A stretch of DNA of 44,036 nt from SFHK01 sp963618055 (GCA_963618055.1 CAVERI010000013.1:1-44036), one strand, 5' to 3'; counted from the first letter of the stretch, positions 32,773-41,645 are shown. The notes: generated from the letters alone by a model not told the origin. Program-made: numbers and translations.

Positions 32773-34131
32773 TTATTTGATAATCGCGGTGGCCAGAAGA
32801 AACAGAATCAGCAGCGAGCAGGTGTCCACAATCGTGGTGATCAGCGGCGCGGCCATCAGCGCGGGGTCGAGCTTCAGCTTTTTGGCCAGCATCGGCAGCA
32901 CGCATCCGATGGCCTTGGAAATAATCACCGTGCCGATCATCGCCAGCGATACGGTAAGCGACACGTCGAACGGCCGCTGGAACAGGAAAAGCTGCATCAC
33001 CAGTGTCATTATCCCCAGAACCACGCTGACGATGATGGACACGCAGCATTCCTTCCACAGAATCTTCAGCGTGTCCACAGGGGAAATTTCGCCCACGGCG
33101 AGACCGCGAATGACCAGCGTGGAGGACTGCGAGCCGCAGTTGCCGCCTGTGCCCATCAGCATCGGGATGCAGGCAGTGAGCATTACGCCGATTTCCTTTA
33201 AATTTTTGAGCGTGTCCTCGAAGTGCTGAATGATCAGGCCGGTAAAAATGCCGCTGACCATCAGGAACAGAAGCCACGGCAGGCGGTTCTTCGCCAGCGT
33301 AACCACGTTCGTCTTCATGTATTCATCTTCCGACGGCAAAAGGGCGGCCATCTTTTCGATGTCCTCGGTGGCCTCGTCCTGAATGACGTCCATGATGTCG
33401 TCGGCGGTGATGATGCCGACCATGCGGCCCTCCTTATCGACGACGGGCACGCTCATAAGGTCGTATTTGCGAACGACCTGAGCGACAGCCTCCTGATCGT
33501 CCAGCGTGCCGACGCATTCGAAGCTCGGATCCATCAGCCGCTCAATCGGCGTATCCGGATCAGCAAGAATCACCTTGCGCAGAGGCAGAATGCCGATCAG
33601 CTTGCGCTGCGCGTCGAGCACGTACAGCGTGTAGATGGTTTCCTTGTCGATGCCGGTACGCTTGAGCTCCTTCATGGCCTCGCGGGCGGTGATGCCCTCG
33701 TGGAACTCGCAGTATTCCGTGGTCATGATGGAGCCGGCGCTGTTGTCCGGGTAGCTGAGAATGCGGTTGATAACCTTGCGCTGATCCTCGCTCACGTTCG
33801 CCAGCACACGCCGCACCAGTCCCGCGGGCATTTCCTCAAGGAAATCGACCGCGTCGTCGACGAACATGTCGTCCACCAGCGCGCCCACCTCCTTGTCGCC
33901 GATGGATTCAATCAGCTTTTTGCGCTGCTCGTCGTCCATATAGGCGAACACGTCGGCGGAAATGTCCTTGGGCAGAAGCCGGTACAGGCGCAGCATCTTG
34001 TCCGTTTCCAGCGCAGCCATATATTCGGCGATGTCCACTACGTTCAGCATCAGCAGCGCGCCGCGCAGCTCGCTGCTTTTTCCGGCGGTCAGAAGGGAAT
34101 CCAGCGTGGCTTTGTTCTTTTCCCAGTTCAC
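32773..34131 (-). CDS. mgtE: Magnesium channel MgtE (copy 1)
   Basis: The 452-residue protein has the cytosolic N domain of helical repeats, a CBS pair (about 135-255) that senses Mg2+, a plug helix and five membrane helices with the pore motif CIPMLMGTGGNCGSQSSTL. MgtE is a Mg2+-gated Mg2+ channel that closes when intracellular Mg2+ is high. GTG 34131, with GGGAGTGG upstream, starts one base after the stop of the second mgtE. The pair was probably formed by tandem duplication. Confidence 0.92.
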   Translation of the reverse strand: MNWEKNKATLDSLLTAGKSSELRGALLMLNVVDIAEYMAALETDKMLRLYRLLPKDISADVFAYMDDEQRKKLIESIGDKEVGALVDDMFVDDAVDFLEEMPAGLVRRVLANVSEDQRKVINRILSYPDNSAGSIMTTEYCEFHEGITAREAMKELKRTGIDKETIYTLYVLDAQRKLIGILPLRKVILADPDTPIERLMDPSFECVGTLDDQEAVAQVVRKYDLMSVPVVDKEGRMVGIITADDIMDVIQDEATEDIEKMAALLPSEDEYMKTNVVTLAKNRLPWLLFLMVSGIFTGLIIQHFEDTLKNLKEIGVMLTACIPMLMGTGGNCGSQSSTLVIRGLAVGEISPVDTLKILWKECCVSIIVSVVLGIMTLVMQLFLFQRPFDVSLTVSLAMIGTVIISKAIGCVLPMLAKKLKLDPALMAAPLITTIVDTCSLLILFLLATAIIK

Positions 34132-34132
34132 G

Positions 34133-35500
34133 TCAGACCACTCCCTTCAGCATGATGGATGCGACTTCAAACAGAAGAATCAGCGAGCAGGTGTCCACGA
34201 CGGTGGTAATCAGCGGCGTGGCGGTCAGCGCGGGGTCGAGCTTAAGCGCCTTCGCGCCCAGCGGCAGCAGGCAGCCGATCACCTTGGAAAGTACGACGGT
34301 CGCCATCATGGCGATGGATACGGTCAGCGCCACCAGCCACGAACGGCCGAACACCAGCACCTGAAGCACATAGTTCACGATCGATAGCACCGCGCCCACC
34401 ATCAGCGATACGCGAAATTCCTTCAAAAGCACGCGCGGCGTGTCGGATGGGTGCATCTCACCCACAGCCAGCGCGCGGATGACCAGCGTGGAGGTCTGCT
34501 GGCCGCAGTTTCCGCCGGAGTCCATCAGCATCGGAATGCAGGCGGTCAGCGCCACGCCCAGCGCAGGCACGCTCAGAAGCAGCCCTTCATAGTGCGTGAT
34601 GATCAGCCCGGTAAGAATAGAGCCGAGCAGCATCAGCGCCAGCCACGGCAGACGGTTTCCGGCCAGCTGCCACACGCTGGTTTTGATATAGGTATCCTCC
34701 GAGGGCGTCAGCGCGTTCATGATCTCGATGTCCTCGGTGGTCTCCTCCTGAATGACGTCCATGATGTCGTCTACCGTGACAATGCCCACCAAACGCTCGG
34801 CTTTATCGACCACGGGCAGGGAGAGAAGGTCGTATTTGCGCACCAGCTCGGCGGCCTTTTCGCGGTCGTCATGGGTCTGAACAGACACGAAGTTCACGTC
34901 CATCAGGTCGTCTACCCGCACATCGTCCTCCGCGGTAATCAGCTTGCGAAGCGGAAGCGTGCCGCGCAGCACGCCGTTTCCGTCCACGATGTACAGCGTG
35001 TTGATGGTTTCCTTGTCCACGCCGTTGGCGCGAATGTCGTCCATGGCCTCGGCGACCGTGGTTCCCAGCGGAAGGCGGCAGTATTCGATTGTCATGATGG
35101 AACCGGCGCTGCCGTCCGGATAGCTGAGGAATCGGTTGATGATGTGGCGCTGCTCCTCATTTACGTTGGAAAGCACGCGCCGAACCAGCTCTGCGGGCAT
35201 TTCCTCAAGGAAGTCCACTGCGTCGTCCACGAACATGCCTTCCACCAGATGACCGGCTTCCTTATCGCCGATGGAGGAAACGAGCTTTTCGCGCTGCTCG
35301 TCGTCCATATAGCTGAATACGTCCGCGGAGCAGTCGCCGGGCAGGATGCGAAAGACCCTGAGCAGGTTCTCCGTCTCAAGGCTGGAAAGATACTGAGCAA
35401 TATCCACAGGGTTGAGCATCAGAAGCGCGCCGCGCATCTCGCTCATGCGGCCGGAGGCCAGAAGGGTGTTCAGCCGCTGGGTAATAATCTGCTGATCCAA
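34133..35500 (-). CDS. mgtE: Magnesium channel MgtE (copy 2)
   Basis: The 455-residue paralogue of the downstream gene has the same layout: N domain, CBS pair, and CIPMLMDSGGNCGQQTSTL pore. The pore motif differs from copy 1 (MD-S versus MG-T), so conductance or gating could differ. The start is TTG 35500, with AAGGCGGTGA seven bases upstream, a near-consensus site. It is preceded by a long leader (35501-35745) with a possible small ORF. Two adjacent mgtE genes are unusual and may form heteromeric channels. Confidence 0.92.
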   Translation of the reverse strand: MDQQIITQRLNTLLASGRMSEMRGALLMLNPVDIAQYLSSLETENLLRVFRILPGDCSADVFSYMDDEQREKLVSSIGDKEAGHLVEGMFVDDAVDFLEEMPAELVRRVLSNVNEEQRHIINRFLSYPDGSAGSIMTIEYCRLPLGTTVAEAMDDIRANGVDKETINTLYIVDGNGVLRGTLPLRKLITAEDDVRVDDLMDVNFVSVQTHDDREKAAELVRKYDLLSLPVVDKAERLVGIVTVDDIMDVIQEETTEDIEIMNALTPSEDTYIKTSVWQLAGNRLPWLALMLLGSILTGLIITHYEGLLLSVPALGVALTACIPMLMDSGGNCGQQTSTLVIRALAVGEMHPSDTPRVLLKEFRVSLMVGAVLSIVNYVLQVLVFGRSWLVALTVSIAMMATVVLSKVIGCLLPLGAKALKLDPALTATPLITTVVDTCSLILLFEVASIMLKGVV

Positions 35501-35536
35501 GGGAATTCACCGCCTTTCATTTGATAAGCACAACAC

Positions 35537-35579
35537 AAAAACCGACACAAATGCGCAAGGCAAAGTGCCGCCGTGACGG
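35537..35579 (-). terminator. Terminator-like structure in mgtE leader (weak)
   Basis: On the minus strand CCGTCAC (35579-35573) can pair with GTGTCGG (35548-35542), six of seven pairs, then TTTTT (35541-35537). The loop is long (24 bases). The 5' arm can instead pair with a leader-ORF segment (35668-35659). This suggests attenuation but is not strong alone. Confidence 0.35.
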
Positions 35580-35615
35580 TGTCAATGCATACTTCATGAA
35601 GGCGTACCGGGAAAA

Positions 35616-35696
35616 TCAGTACAGGCAGCGGAAAACCGCGGCTGCACACGATCGAGGCACGCCGTCACCGGACATACATCTTCCGCCGTCTTCCAT
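35616..35696 (-). CDS. Putative leader ORF upstream of mgtE (26 codons)
   Basis: ATG 35696 (minus) follows GGGAGG by nine bases and lies about 50 bases after the predicted transcript start. The 26-residue peptide begins MEDGGRC; it has an early acidic pair and more Asp at 11. Early acidic residues are a feature of the E. coli MgtL leader, whose translation falters in low Mg2+; an analogous role is speculation. A segment of the ORF (35659-35668) can pair with the 5' arm of a terminator-like structure. No M-box riboswitch was recognised in the leader. It may be a chance ORF. Confidence 0.4.
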   Translation of the reverse strand: MEDGGRCMSGDGVPRSCAAAVFRCLY

Positions 35697-35751
35697 GGCC
35701 TGTCACCTCCCGTTTTGATATGGGTATACGTTTGAAAACGCAACCACGATA

Positions 35752-35780
35752 AGCATACGCATTCGGTGAAGATTCGTCAA
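35752..35780 (-). promoter_or_regulatory. Promoter of the mgtE-mgtE-ttcA operon
   Basis: On the minus strand: TTGACG (35780-35775), 17-base spacer, TATGCT (35757-35752). The leader to the mgtE start is about 245 bases. The rest of the 35501-35947 gap holds the leader ORF, the terminator-like fold and the lacI-type gene's promoter; nothing else was seen. Confidence 0.65.
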
Positions 35781-35894
35781 GCACAGATTCTTAGTGTTTC
35801 TATTTCACGAATATGAAGATTCTGCGCGCCCGCCGATTCTGAAATTTTACATCAAGGCACCGCGCCAGCGGTGGCTTTTGCGCATTCTAACGAT

Positions 35895-35900
35895 TATAAT
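35895..35900 (+). promoter_or_regulatory. Possible -10 of LacI-family gene
   Basis: TATAAT at 35895-35900, with only a poor -35 (TGGCTT, 17 bases upstream), so it may need an activator or be weak. Confidence 0.45.
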
Positions 35901-35947
35901 GGCGAAAAAAGAATCAATGCCGAAAAGAAAATGAAGGAAGAAACCAA

Positions 35948-36982
35948 ATGAACGGTAAAAAGAACACGATTTATGATATTGCCGCCGAGGCGGGCGTATC
36001 GATTGCGACGGTATCCCGCGTATTGCGAGGCGAAAACACCGTAACGGAGAAAACGAGGAAGCGCGTGCAGGACGTGATTCTTCGCCTGAACTATCAGCCC
36101 AGCGCCATTGCGCGCGGGCTTACGCAGCGCCATTCAAAGACGCTGGGCATTGCGCTGCCGAGATTGGACAATCCGCATTATTCGCTTTTCTATAAGGGCG
36201 CGTATGACGAGGCGCTCAAGGCCGGGTACACGCTTCTGGTATTTTCATGGGAAACGATGAAGGACGCGAACTGGGATCCCGCCGGGATGCTGGTGGAGCG
36301 GCGGCTGGACGGCGTGGCGATCTATACGGACTACGCGAGCGGCGAGAACGCCTCCAACGAGCTGAACGCCCTGCACGCGATCCGGCAGTACATGCCGGTT
36401 GTGCTGATTGGCCACAACCTGCCCACGAAGGAGTATCCCTCCGTGACGATCGATCTGAAGGAATGCGTGAGCCTGATGGTGGAGCATCTGGCGTCGCTGG
36501 GGCACGAGAGAATCGCGCTCCTTGGCGGCCTGCGCGACATGCAGACCGAGAGCAAGCGCGACGCGGGCTATCACGAGGCGCTGAAGCGCGCGAAACTGCC
36601 GTTCGTGAGCGACTACCGGGTGTACGGCGACTGTACGCCGGAGGGCGGCCAGACGGCGCTGAACGGCCTGCTGGAAAGGCTGATTCCGTCCCAGTGGCCG
36701 ACCGCCGTCGTGGCCGCCAACGACCTTACGGCCATGGGCGCGATCTGTGCTGCGGAAGCGCGCGGCCTGCGCGTGCCGGAGGATATGGCCATCGTCGGCT
36801 GCGACAACCTGTTTTTCGGCGCGTATATGCACCCGTCGCTTACAACCATCGATACGCACCAGACCTATATCGGCCGCCGCGCGGTGCAGATGCTGCTGGA
36901 CGAATCGCTGCAAACAGAGGAGCATGTGCCCTGCCAGCTGATTCTGCGGGAAAGCAGCGGCGGGCAACGCAATGCGTCCTGA
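35948..36982 (+). CDS. LacI-family transcriptional regulator
   Basis: The 344-residue regulator has an N-terminal HTH (IYDIAAEAGVSIATVSRVLRG, residues 8-28), the hinge helix (PSAIARGL) and a periplasmic-binding-like effector domain to about 335. The effector is probably a sugar or derivative. No sugar transport or hydrolase genes lie beside it: neighbours are mgtE and a tRNA. It may act elsewhere on the chromosome. Confidence 0.88.
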   Translation: MNGKKNTIYDIAAEAGVSIATVSRVLRGENTVTEKTRKRVQDVILRLNYQPSAIARGLTQRHSKTLGIALPRLDNPHYSLFYKGAYDEALKAGYTLLVFSWETMKDANWDPAGMLVERRLDGVAIYTDYASGENASNELNALHAIRQYMPVVLIGHNLPTKEYPSVTIDLKECVSLMVEHLASLGHERIALLGGLRDMQTESKRDAGYHEALKRAKLPFVSDYRVYGDCTPEGGQTALNGLLERLIPSQWPTAVVAANDLTAMGAICAAEARGLRVPEDMAIVGCDNLFFGAYMHPSLTTIDTHQTYIGRRAVQMLLDESLQTEEHVPCQLILRESSGGQRNAS

Positions 36983-37035
36983 TAGACCGGATTCGGCACG
37001 TCCTTGGTTTTTCAACCATTTAACAAATAAATGTG

Positions 37036-37064
37036 TTGACATCTCGTCCGCTTCGGTGTATACT
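37036..37064 (+). promoter_or_regulatory. Promoter of tRNA-Lys
   Basis: TTGACA (37036-37041), 17-base spacer, TATACT (37059-37064), about 35 bases before the mature tRNA. Confidence 0.85.
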
Positions 37065-37102
37065 ATTTCACGTCGTCAAGGAAAGCCAAGCGGACGCGGC
37101 AA

Positions 37103-37175
37103 GCACCTTTAGCTCAGTTGGTAGAGCACCTGACTCTTAATCAGGGTGTCCAGGGTTCGAGCCCCTGAAGGTGTA
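37103..37175 (+). tRNA. tRNA-Lys (anticodon CTT)
   Basis: A 73-base cloverleaf: acceptor GCACCTT with AAGGTGT (G1-U72 wobble), D arm TAGCTCAGTTGGTAGAGCA, anticodon stem CCTGA/TCAGG with loop CTCTTAA (anticodon CTT, reads AAG), T arm with GGTTCGAGCC. CCA is not encoded. It has its own promoter and terminator. Confidence 0.95.
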
Positions 37176-37178
37176 TGT

Positions 37179-37226
37179 GAAGAAGCTCACCTGATTGTGC
37201 AAGCAGCAGGTGAGCTTCTTCGTTTT
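37179..37226 (+). terminator. Terminator of tRNA-Lys
   Basis: GAAGAAGCTCACCTG pairs perfectly over 15 bases with CAGGTGAGCTTCTTC, then GTTTT. It starts only four bases after the tRNA. Confidence 0.9.
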
Positions 37227-37341
37227 GGCGTTTTGCGCGGAGCCGCGGCAAACGCAATCTCTCTTCGCCGCCGGGCCCTTGAGGGAATCCCTCCAAAGCC
37301 TGAAAAACCGGAAATTTCACATATGATTCAAGCCCCGGCCG

Positions 37342-37370
37342 TTTGTCTCGCGGCCAGCTTGTGGTATAAT
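37342..37370 (+). promoter_or_regulatory. Promoter of tilS-hpt
   Basis: Perfect -10 TATAAT (37365-37370) with a weak -35 TTTGTC (37342-37347), 17-base spacing. It overlaps an in-frame ATG at 37369, which excludes that ATG as a start. Confidence 0.65.
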
Positions 37371-37413
37371 GATAAAACGAACGCACGTGAAAAGAGCAAG
37401 GGGAGATGGTTCC

Positions 37414-38751
37414 GTGACGCAGGAGGCGCGAATCCTCGGCGCGCTCAGGCCATGCCTGACGGGCGCGAATGTGCTGTGCGCCGTGTCCGGCGGCGCGGAT
37501 TCGGTGGCGCTTCTTCGCCTGCTCATCTCCCTGCGAAGCGAGGGTCTGCTGCGCCTTCACGCCGCGCATTTCGAGCACGGCATTCGCGGACAGGCCTCGC
37601 TGGATGACCGCGATTTCGTGCGCGCGCTGTGCGCTTCGCTGGATGTGCCGCTCGCCGTCGGACAAGCGTCCGTTCCCGCGGAAGCCGCCCGCGCGGGTGA
37701 GGGACTGGAAACCTGCGCCCGCCGCCTGCGCCGCGCGTTTCTGAAAAACGCCGCAGCCGACGCGGGCGCGAGCCGAATCGCGCTGGCGCACCATAAGGAC
37801 GATCAGGCCGAAACGGTGCTGATGCACCTTCTGCGCGGCGGCGGTCTCACGGGCGCGTCGGGCATGCGCGCGGACGACGGAACGTTCCTGCGTCCGCTTT
37901 TGCCGTTCTCACACGCCGAGCTGATCGAGTATCTGAACGAAATTGGCCAGCCTTGGCGCGAGGACGAAACCAACCGCGTTTCCGACACGCCGCGAAACGC
38001 GCTGCGCAACGAAATTCTGCCGCGCATCCGCGATTTCTATCCCGGCGCGGCGGACGCGCTCGCCCGGTTTGCAGCGATTTCCGCCGACGAGGATGCATTC
38101 ATCGGCGAAATCGCGGAAACAGTATGGCGGGAGCGCGCGCGCGAATACGCCGGCGTGCGCATTGTGAAAAATTTTTCCAGCCTCTCCCCTGCCCTGAAGC
38201 GCCGCACGCTGAGACGCGCGCTGGACGAAGCGGACTTCGATACCGTCGAGCGCGTCTGCACGAGCGAAGGCAGCCTCCAGCTGCCGGGCGGGCTGACGGC
38301 GTATCGGACGGACGCCGACCTCTACGTAAGCCGCACGTTCTCCCCGCCGCCGGACGTGCCCTTGCCGGACGAGGGCAGGGTCGCACTCCCGGGCGTGTGC
38401 CTTCTGGCGATCGAGAATGCCCCGTCGGTTCCCATTCGGGACGGCGGCCTTGCGCAGGTGCTGGACGCGGAAGCGCTGAAAAGCGCCGTTCTGCGCACCC
38501 GGCGGGCGGGCGACTTTATCGCGCCCCTCGGCATGGGCGGGCGAAGCAAGTCCCTGTCCGACTACCTTACCGACCGCAAGCTCCCCTATCCGCTGCGCGA
38601 CCGTGTGCCGGTCATTGCCAGAGGATCGGAAATCCTTTGGGCGGCGGGCATGGGCATATCGGAGCACGCACGCGTGTTTGAAAATCGCGCCGCAAAGCGG
38701 CTTACGATCACGATTTATAAAGAAAACGGAGGAAACAATGACAATGCGTGA
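37414..38751 (+). CDS. tilS: tRNA(Ile)-lysidine synthase
   Basis: The 445-residue enzyme has the PP-loop SGGADSVALL near residue 26, HHKDDQAETVLMHLLRGGGLTGASGM and the ETNRVSDTPRNALRNEILP tRNA-binding region, and a C-terminal domain. TilS puts lysine on C34 of tRNA-Ile(CAU), so it reads AUA. GTG 37414, with AAGGGGAG eight bases upstream, is preferred because ATG 37369 lies on the promoter's -10. It overlaps hpt by 14 bases; tilS-hpt-ftsH is the conserved Firmicutes order. Confidence 0.93.
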   Translation: MTQEARILGALRPCLTGANVLCAVSGGADSVALLRLLISLRSEGLLRLHAAHFEHGIRGQASLDDRDFVRALCASLDVPLAVGQASVPAEAARAGEGLETCARRLRRAFLKNAAADAGASRIALAHHKDDQAETVLMHLLRGGGLTGASGMRADDGTFLRPLLPFSHAELIEYLNEIGQPWREDETNRVSDTPRNALRNEILPRIRDFYPGAADALARFAAISADEDAFIGEIAETVWRERAREYAGVRIVKNFSSLSPALKRRTLRRALDEADFDTVERVCTSEGSLQLPGGLTAYRTDADLYVSRTFSPPPDVPLPDEGRVALPGVCLLAIENAPSVPIRDGGLAQVLDAEALKSAVLRTRRAGDFIAPLGMGGRSKSLSDYLTDRKLPYPLRDRVPVIARGSEILWAAGMGISEHARVFENRAAKRLTITIYKENGGNNDNA

Positions 38752-39292
38752 AGACATGAGAGACATTCTCCTTGACCGCGTGGAAATTGCCGGACGCGTG
38801 AAGGAACTGGGTCGACAGATCACCGAAGAGTACCGCGGCGAAACCCCGCTGCTCGTTTGCATTCTCAAGGGCTCCGTCGTCTTCTTCGCCGATCTGATCC
38901 GCGCCATCGACCTGCCGGTGCAGCTTGAGTTTATGACGGCCTCCAGCTACGGCAGCGCCACGGTTTCGTCGGGCGAGGTAAAAATCAAAAGCGATCTGGA
39001 CGAGAAAATCCTCGGACGCCACGTAATCCTTGTGGAGGACATCATCGACAGCGGCCGCACCATCGCCTATATCAAGGCCGATATGCTCAAAAAGGGCGTG
39101 AAGTCCCTGCGCGTCTGCGCGCTTCTGGACAAGCCGAATCGCCGCGTGAGCGATGTGGAGGCCGACTACGTCGGCTTCACAATCCCGGATGAATTTGTGG
39201 TGGGCTACGGTCTGGACTTCGACCAGATGTACCGCAATTTCCCCGACATCGGCGTTCTGAAGCCGGAAAAATACGAAAAAGCGGCTGATTAA
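38738..39292 (+). CDS. hpt: Hypoxanthine phosphoribosyltransferase
   Basis: The 184-residue enzyme has the PRPP-binding motif VILVEDIIDSGRT, LLVCILKGSVVFFADLIR near the N-terminus and the PDEFVVGYGLDF C-terminal motif. It salvages hypoxanthine and guanine to IMP and GMP. CGGAGGA precedes ATG 38738. It is translated from the same message as tilS, and ftsH downstream has its own promoter. Confidence 0.94.
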   Translation: MTMREDMRDILLDRVEIAGRVKELGRQITEEYRGETPLLVCILKGSVVFFADLIRAIDLPVQLEFMTASSYGSATVSSGEVKIKSDLDEKILGRHVILVEDIIDSGRTIAYIKADMLKKGVKSLRVCALLDKPNRRVSDVEADYVGFTIPDEFVVGYGLDFDQMYRNFPDIGVLKPEKYEKAAD

Positions 39293-39335
39293 CAGAGAAT
39301 TCATCCTGCGGGCAAGAGATTGCGCCAAGCAGCGT

Positions 39336-39371
39336 TTGAAAAGCTCCGATTTTAATGTTATAATATCGGAG
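39336..39371 (+). promoter_or_regulatory. ftsH promoter with palindrome around the -10
   Basis: TTGAAA (39336-39341), 17-base spacer, TATAAT (39359-39364). CTCCGAT (39344-39350) and ATCGGAG (39365-39371) form a perfect inverted repeat flanking the -10, a good place for a repressor. It does not match CtsR or CIRCE boxes. Confidence 0.75.
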
Positions 39372-39424
39372 AATGTGTAACAGTTGTCAAACGCACGATT
39401 TCACGGAAAGTGAGGAAACCCTGA

Positions 39425-41428
39425 TTGGAAGAAAAAAAACGCGGAATCCTGAAAAGTGTGGTGATCTACGCGGTCATCCTCGCCGGAATTTTTCTGGTGA
39501 TTCACATGCTTGGATCGCCCGCGAGACAAAGCGATCCGATTCGCCTTACCTACAATGAGCTGCTCGACTGGGTGGAGAGCGACCTGAAGGTTGACCGCGG
39601 CCTTTCCGGCGGCAGCGAAACGCACACCATCCAGAGCATCATCATCGTGAACAACGAGCTGGTCGGCATTTGCAACGATTCCAAAATCGCCGCCACCGCC
39701 TTCTCCACCTCGAACTACGACTTTCGCTGCACCCTGCCCAGCCAAGAGCGCTTCTACGACGATGTGAAGAGCGTGTATGAAAAGGTGCTCGGCGAAACCG
39801 TCAGCCCCACCGAATACACCTTCACCTTCGCCACGCAGAATCCCGAATCCGTCGGCTGGTGGGTGGAGCTGATTCCGATTGTCGTCATGGTTGTGCTGTT
39901 CGCCCTCATGATGCTGTTTGTCATGCGCGCCCAGTCCGCGGGCCCCAACAAGGGCGCCGCCTCGTTCATCCATGGCCGCACGAAGCTCACCGACCCCAGC
40001 AAGAACGTGGTTCGCTATGGCGACGTAGCGGGCGCGGAGGAGGAAAAGGAAGAGCTCAAGGAGGTCGTCGACTTCCTGAAATCGCCGGAGAAGTACACCA
40101 AGGTCGGCGCGCGAATCCCGAAGGGCGTTCTGCTGATCGGCCCGCCCGGCACGGGCAAAACGCTGCTCGCCAAGGCCGTGGCCGGCGAAGCGGGCGTGCC
40201 GTTTTTCACGATTTCCGGCTCCGAGTTTATGGAAATGTACGTCGGTGTCGGCGCGTCCCGCGTGCGCGACCTGTTTGATCAGGCCAAGCGCAACGCGCCC
40301 TCGATCATCTTCATCGACGAAATCGACGCGATCGGCCGCCAGAGGGGCACCGGTCTTGGCGGAGGTCACGACGAGCGCGAGCAGACGCTCAACCAGCTGC
40401 TCGTCGAAATGGACGGCTTCACCCAGAACGCGGGCGTTATCGTGATGGCCGCCACCAACCGCAGCGACATCCTCGACCCCGCCCTGCTCCGCCCCGGCCG
40501 CTTCGACCGTCAGGTGCTCGTGAACTACCCGGACGTAAAGGGACGCGAGGAAATCCTGAAGGTTCACTCGCGCGGCAAGCCGCTGGCCAAGGAGGTAGAC
40601 CTTCACCTGATCGCCGTGATCACGCCGTACTTCACCGGCGCGGATCTGGCCAACGTGATGAACGAGGCTGCGCTTCTGACTGCCCGCACCGGTCAGACCG
40701 AAATCACGATGGACACCATTGAGGAAGCCATCAACCGCGTATCGATGGGTCTTCAGAAGAAATCCCACGTGATTCCCCCGAACGACAAGAAGCTCGTGGC
40801 CTATCATGAGGCCGGGCACGCCATCGTCGCCTATGTCATTCCCGAATGCGAGCGCGTGCAGGAAATCACCACCATCCCGCGCGGCATGGCGGGCGGCTAT
40901 ACCAAGTATATGCCCGATGAGAGCACGCGCTACATCACCAGCGCCCGCCTGCGCGCCCGCATCGCTTCCGCAATGGGCGGCCTGTGCGCGGAGAAGCTCG
41001 TGTTCGGCGACGTTACGACCGGCTCCACCGGCGACATCAAGCAGGCCACAAACACCGCCCGCTCGATGGTTACCGAGTATGGCATGAGCGAGCTCGGCCC
41101 GATCTTCCTCTCCGGCGAGCACGAAATCTTCTTAGGCAAGAACTTCCAGCAGACCAGCGCCGGGCTGAGCGAGGAAATGAATCGCCAGATCGACCAGCAG
41201 GTGCGTAAGCTGCTCGACGAGGGCGAGCAGCGCGCCACCTCCATCTTAACCGAGAACCGCGCCAAGCTGGACGCGATCGTCGGCGTGCTGATGGAGAAGG
41301 AGCACATCAACCGCGAGGAATTCGAGGCCTTCATGGAGGAGCGTCCCTACGATCCCGAGCGCGCCGAGGCGCTGCGCTTCCATCCCGACGCCCCGAAGCC
41401 GGAGGCTCCTGCTCCCGCGGAGGCCTGA
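39425..41428 (+). CDS. ftsH: ATP-dependent zinc metalloprotease FtsH
   Basis: The 667-residue membrane AAA+ protease has TM1 (about 11-30), an extracytoplasmic domain, TM2 (about 143-163), Walker A GPPGTGKT (about 239-246), Walker B IIFIDEIDAIG, the SRH with RPGRFDRQ, and the zinc site HEAGH (461-465). It degrades misfolded and regulatory membrane proteins. The start is TTG 39425, with GTGAGGA about 10 bases upstream; no ATG is close. The C-terminal Pro/Ala/Glu tail is short. Confidence 0.95.
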   Translation: MEEKKRGILKSVVIYAVILAGIFLVIHMLGSPARQSDPIRLTYNELLDWVESDLKVDRGLSGGSETHTIQSIIIVNNELVGICNDSKIAATAFSTSNYDFRCTLPSQERFYDDVKSVYEKVLGETVSPTEYTFTFATQNPESVGWWVELIPIVVMVVLFALMMLFVMRAQSAGPNKGAASFIHGRTKLTDPSKNVVRYGDVAGAEEEKEELKEVVDFLKSPEKYTKVGARIPKGVLLIGPPGTGKTLLAKAVAGEAGVPFFTISGSEFMEMYVGVGASRVRDLFDQAKRNAPSIIFIDEIDAIGRQRGTGLGGGHDEREQTLNQLLVEMDGFTQNAGVIVMAATNRSDILDPALLRPGRFDRQVLVNYPDVKGREEILKVHSRGKPLAKEVDLHLIAVITPYFTGADLANVMNEAALLTARTGQTEITMDTIEEAINRVSMGLQKKSHVIPPNDKKLVAYHEAGHAIVAYVIPECERVQEITTIPRGMAGGYTKYMPDESTRYITSARLRARIASAMGGLCAEKLVFGDVTTGSTGDIKQATNTARSMVTEYGMSELGPIFLSGEHEIFLGKNFQQTSAGLSEEMNRQIDQQVRKLLDEGEQRATSILTENRAKLDAIVGVLMEKEHINREEFEAFMEERPYDPERAEALRFHPDAPKPEAPAPAEA

Positions 41429-41448
41429 CACAACCGTATATCTCCAGT

Positions 41449-41486
41449 CGGCGGACAGGATTGCTTTCCTGCCCGCCGGCTTTTTT
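41449..41486 (+). terminator. Terminator of ftsH
   Basis: TCGGCGGACAGGA pairs with TCCTGCCCGCCGGC (one mismatch), then six T. Confidence 0.9.
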
Positions 41487-41603
41487 CCTTTTGAGGGATT
41501 CTTTCCGCCTGAAGCGGCATCCACACGCGCGGCCGCTTACCGCGGTCGCCCTCCTCCCTTGGCCGCCGCTCGCGCCGCTTTTTGTTATCGCATTCGGAAG
41601 CGC

Positions 41604-41645
41604 AAAAAAAACGCCCGGACAAGGGACGAATCCCCCATCCAGGCG
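41604..41645 (-). terminator. Terminator of tgt-yajC
   Basis: On the minus strand CGCCTGGAT pairs with GTCCGGGCG using G-U pairs, with an inner GGGA-TTCG-TCCC, then eight T. Confidence 0.8.

Noticed and set aside
35501..35745. M-box (ykoK) magnesium riboswitch upstream of mgtE
   Set aside because: An AGGTGA stretch is present, but the rest of the conserved M-box core could not be aligned by eye; a covariance search would settle it.
37369..37371. ATG as tilS start
   Set aside because: It overlaps the TATAAT of the promoter, so the transcript would begin downstream; GTG 37414 has a good ribosome site.
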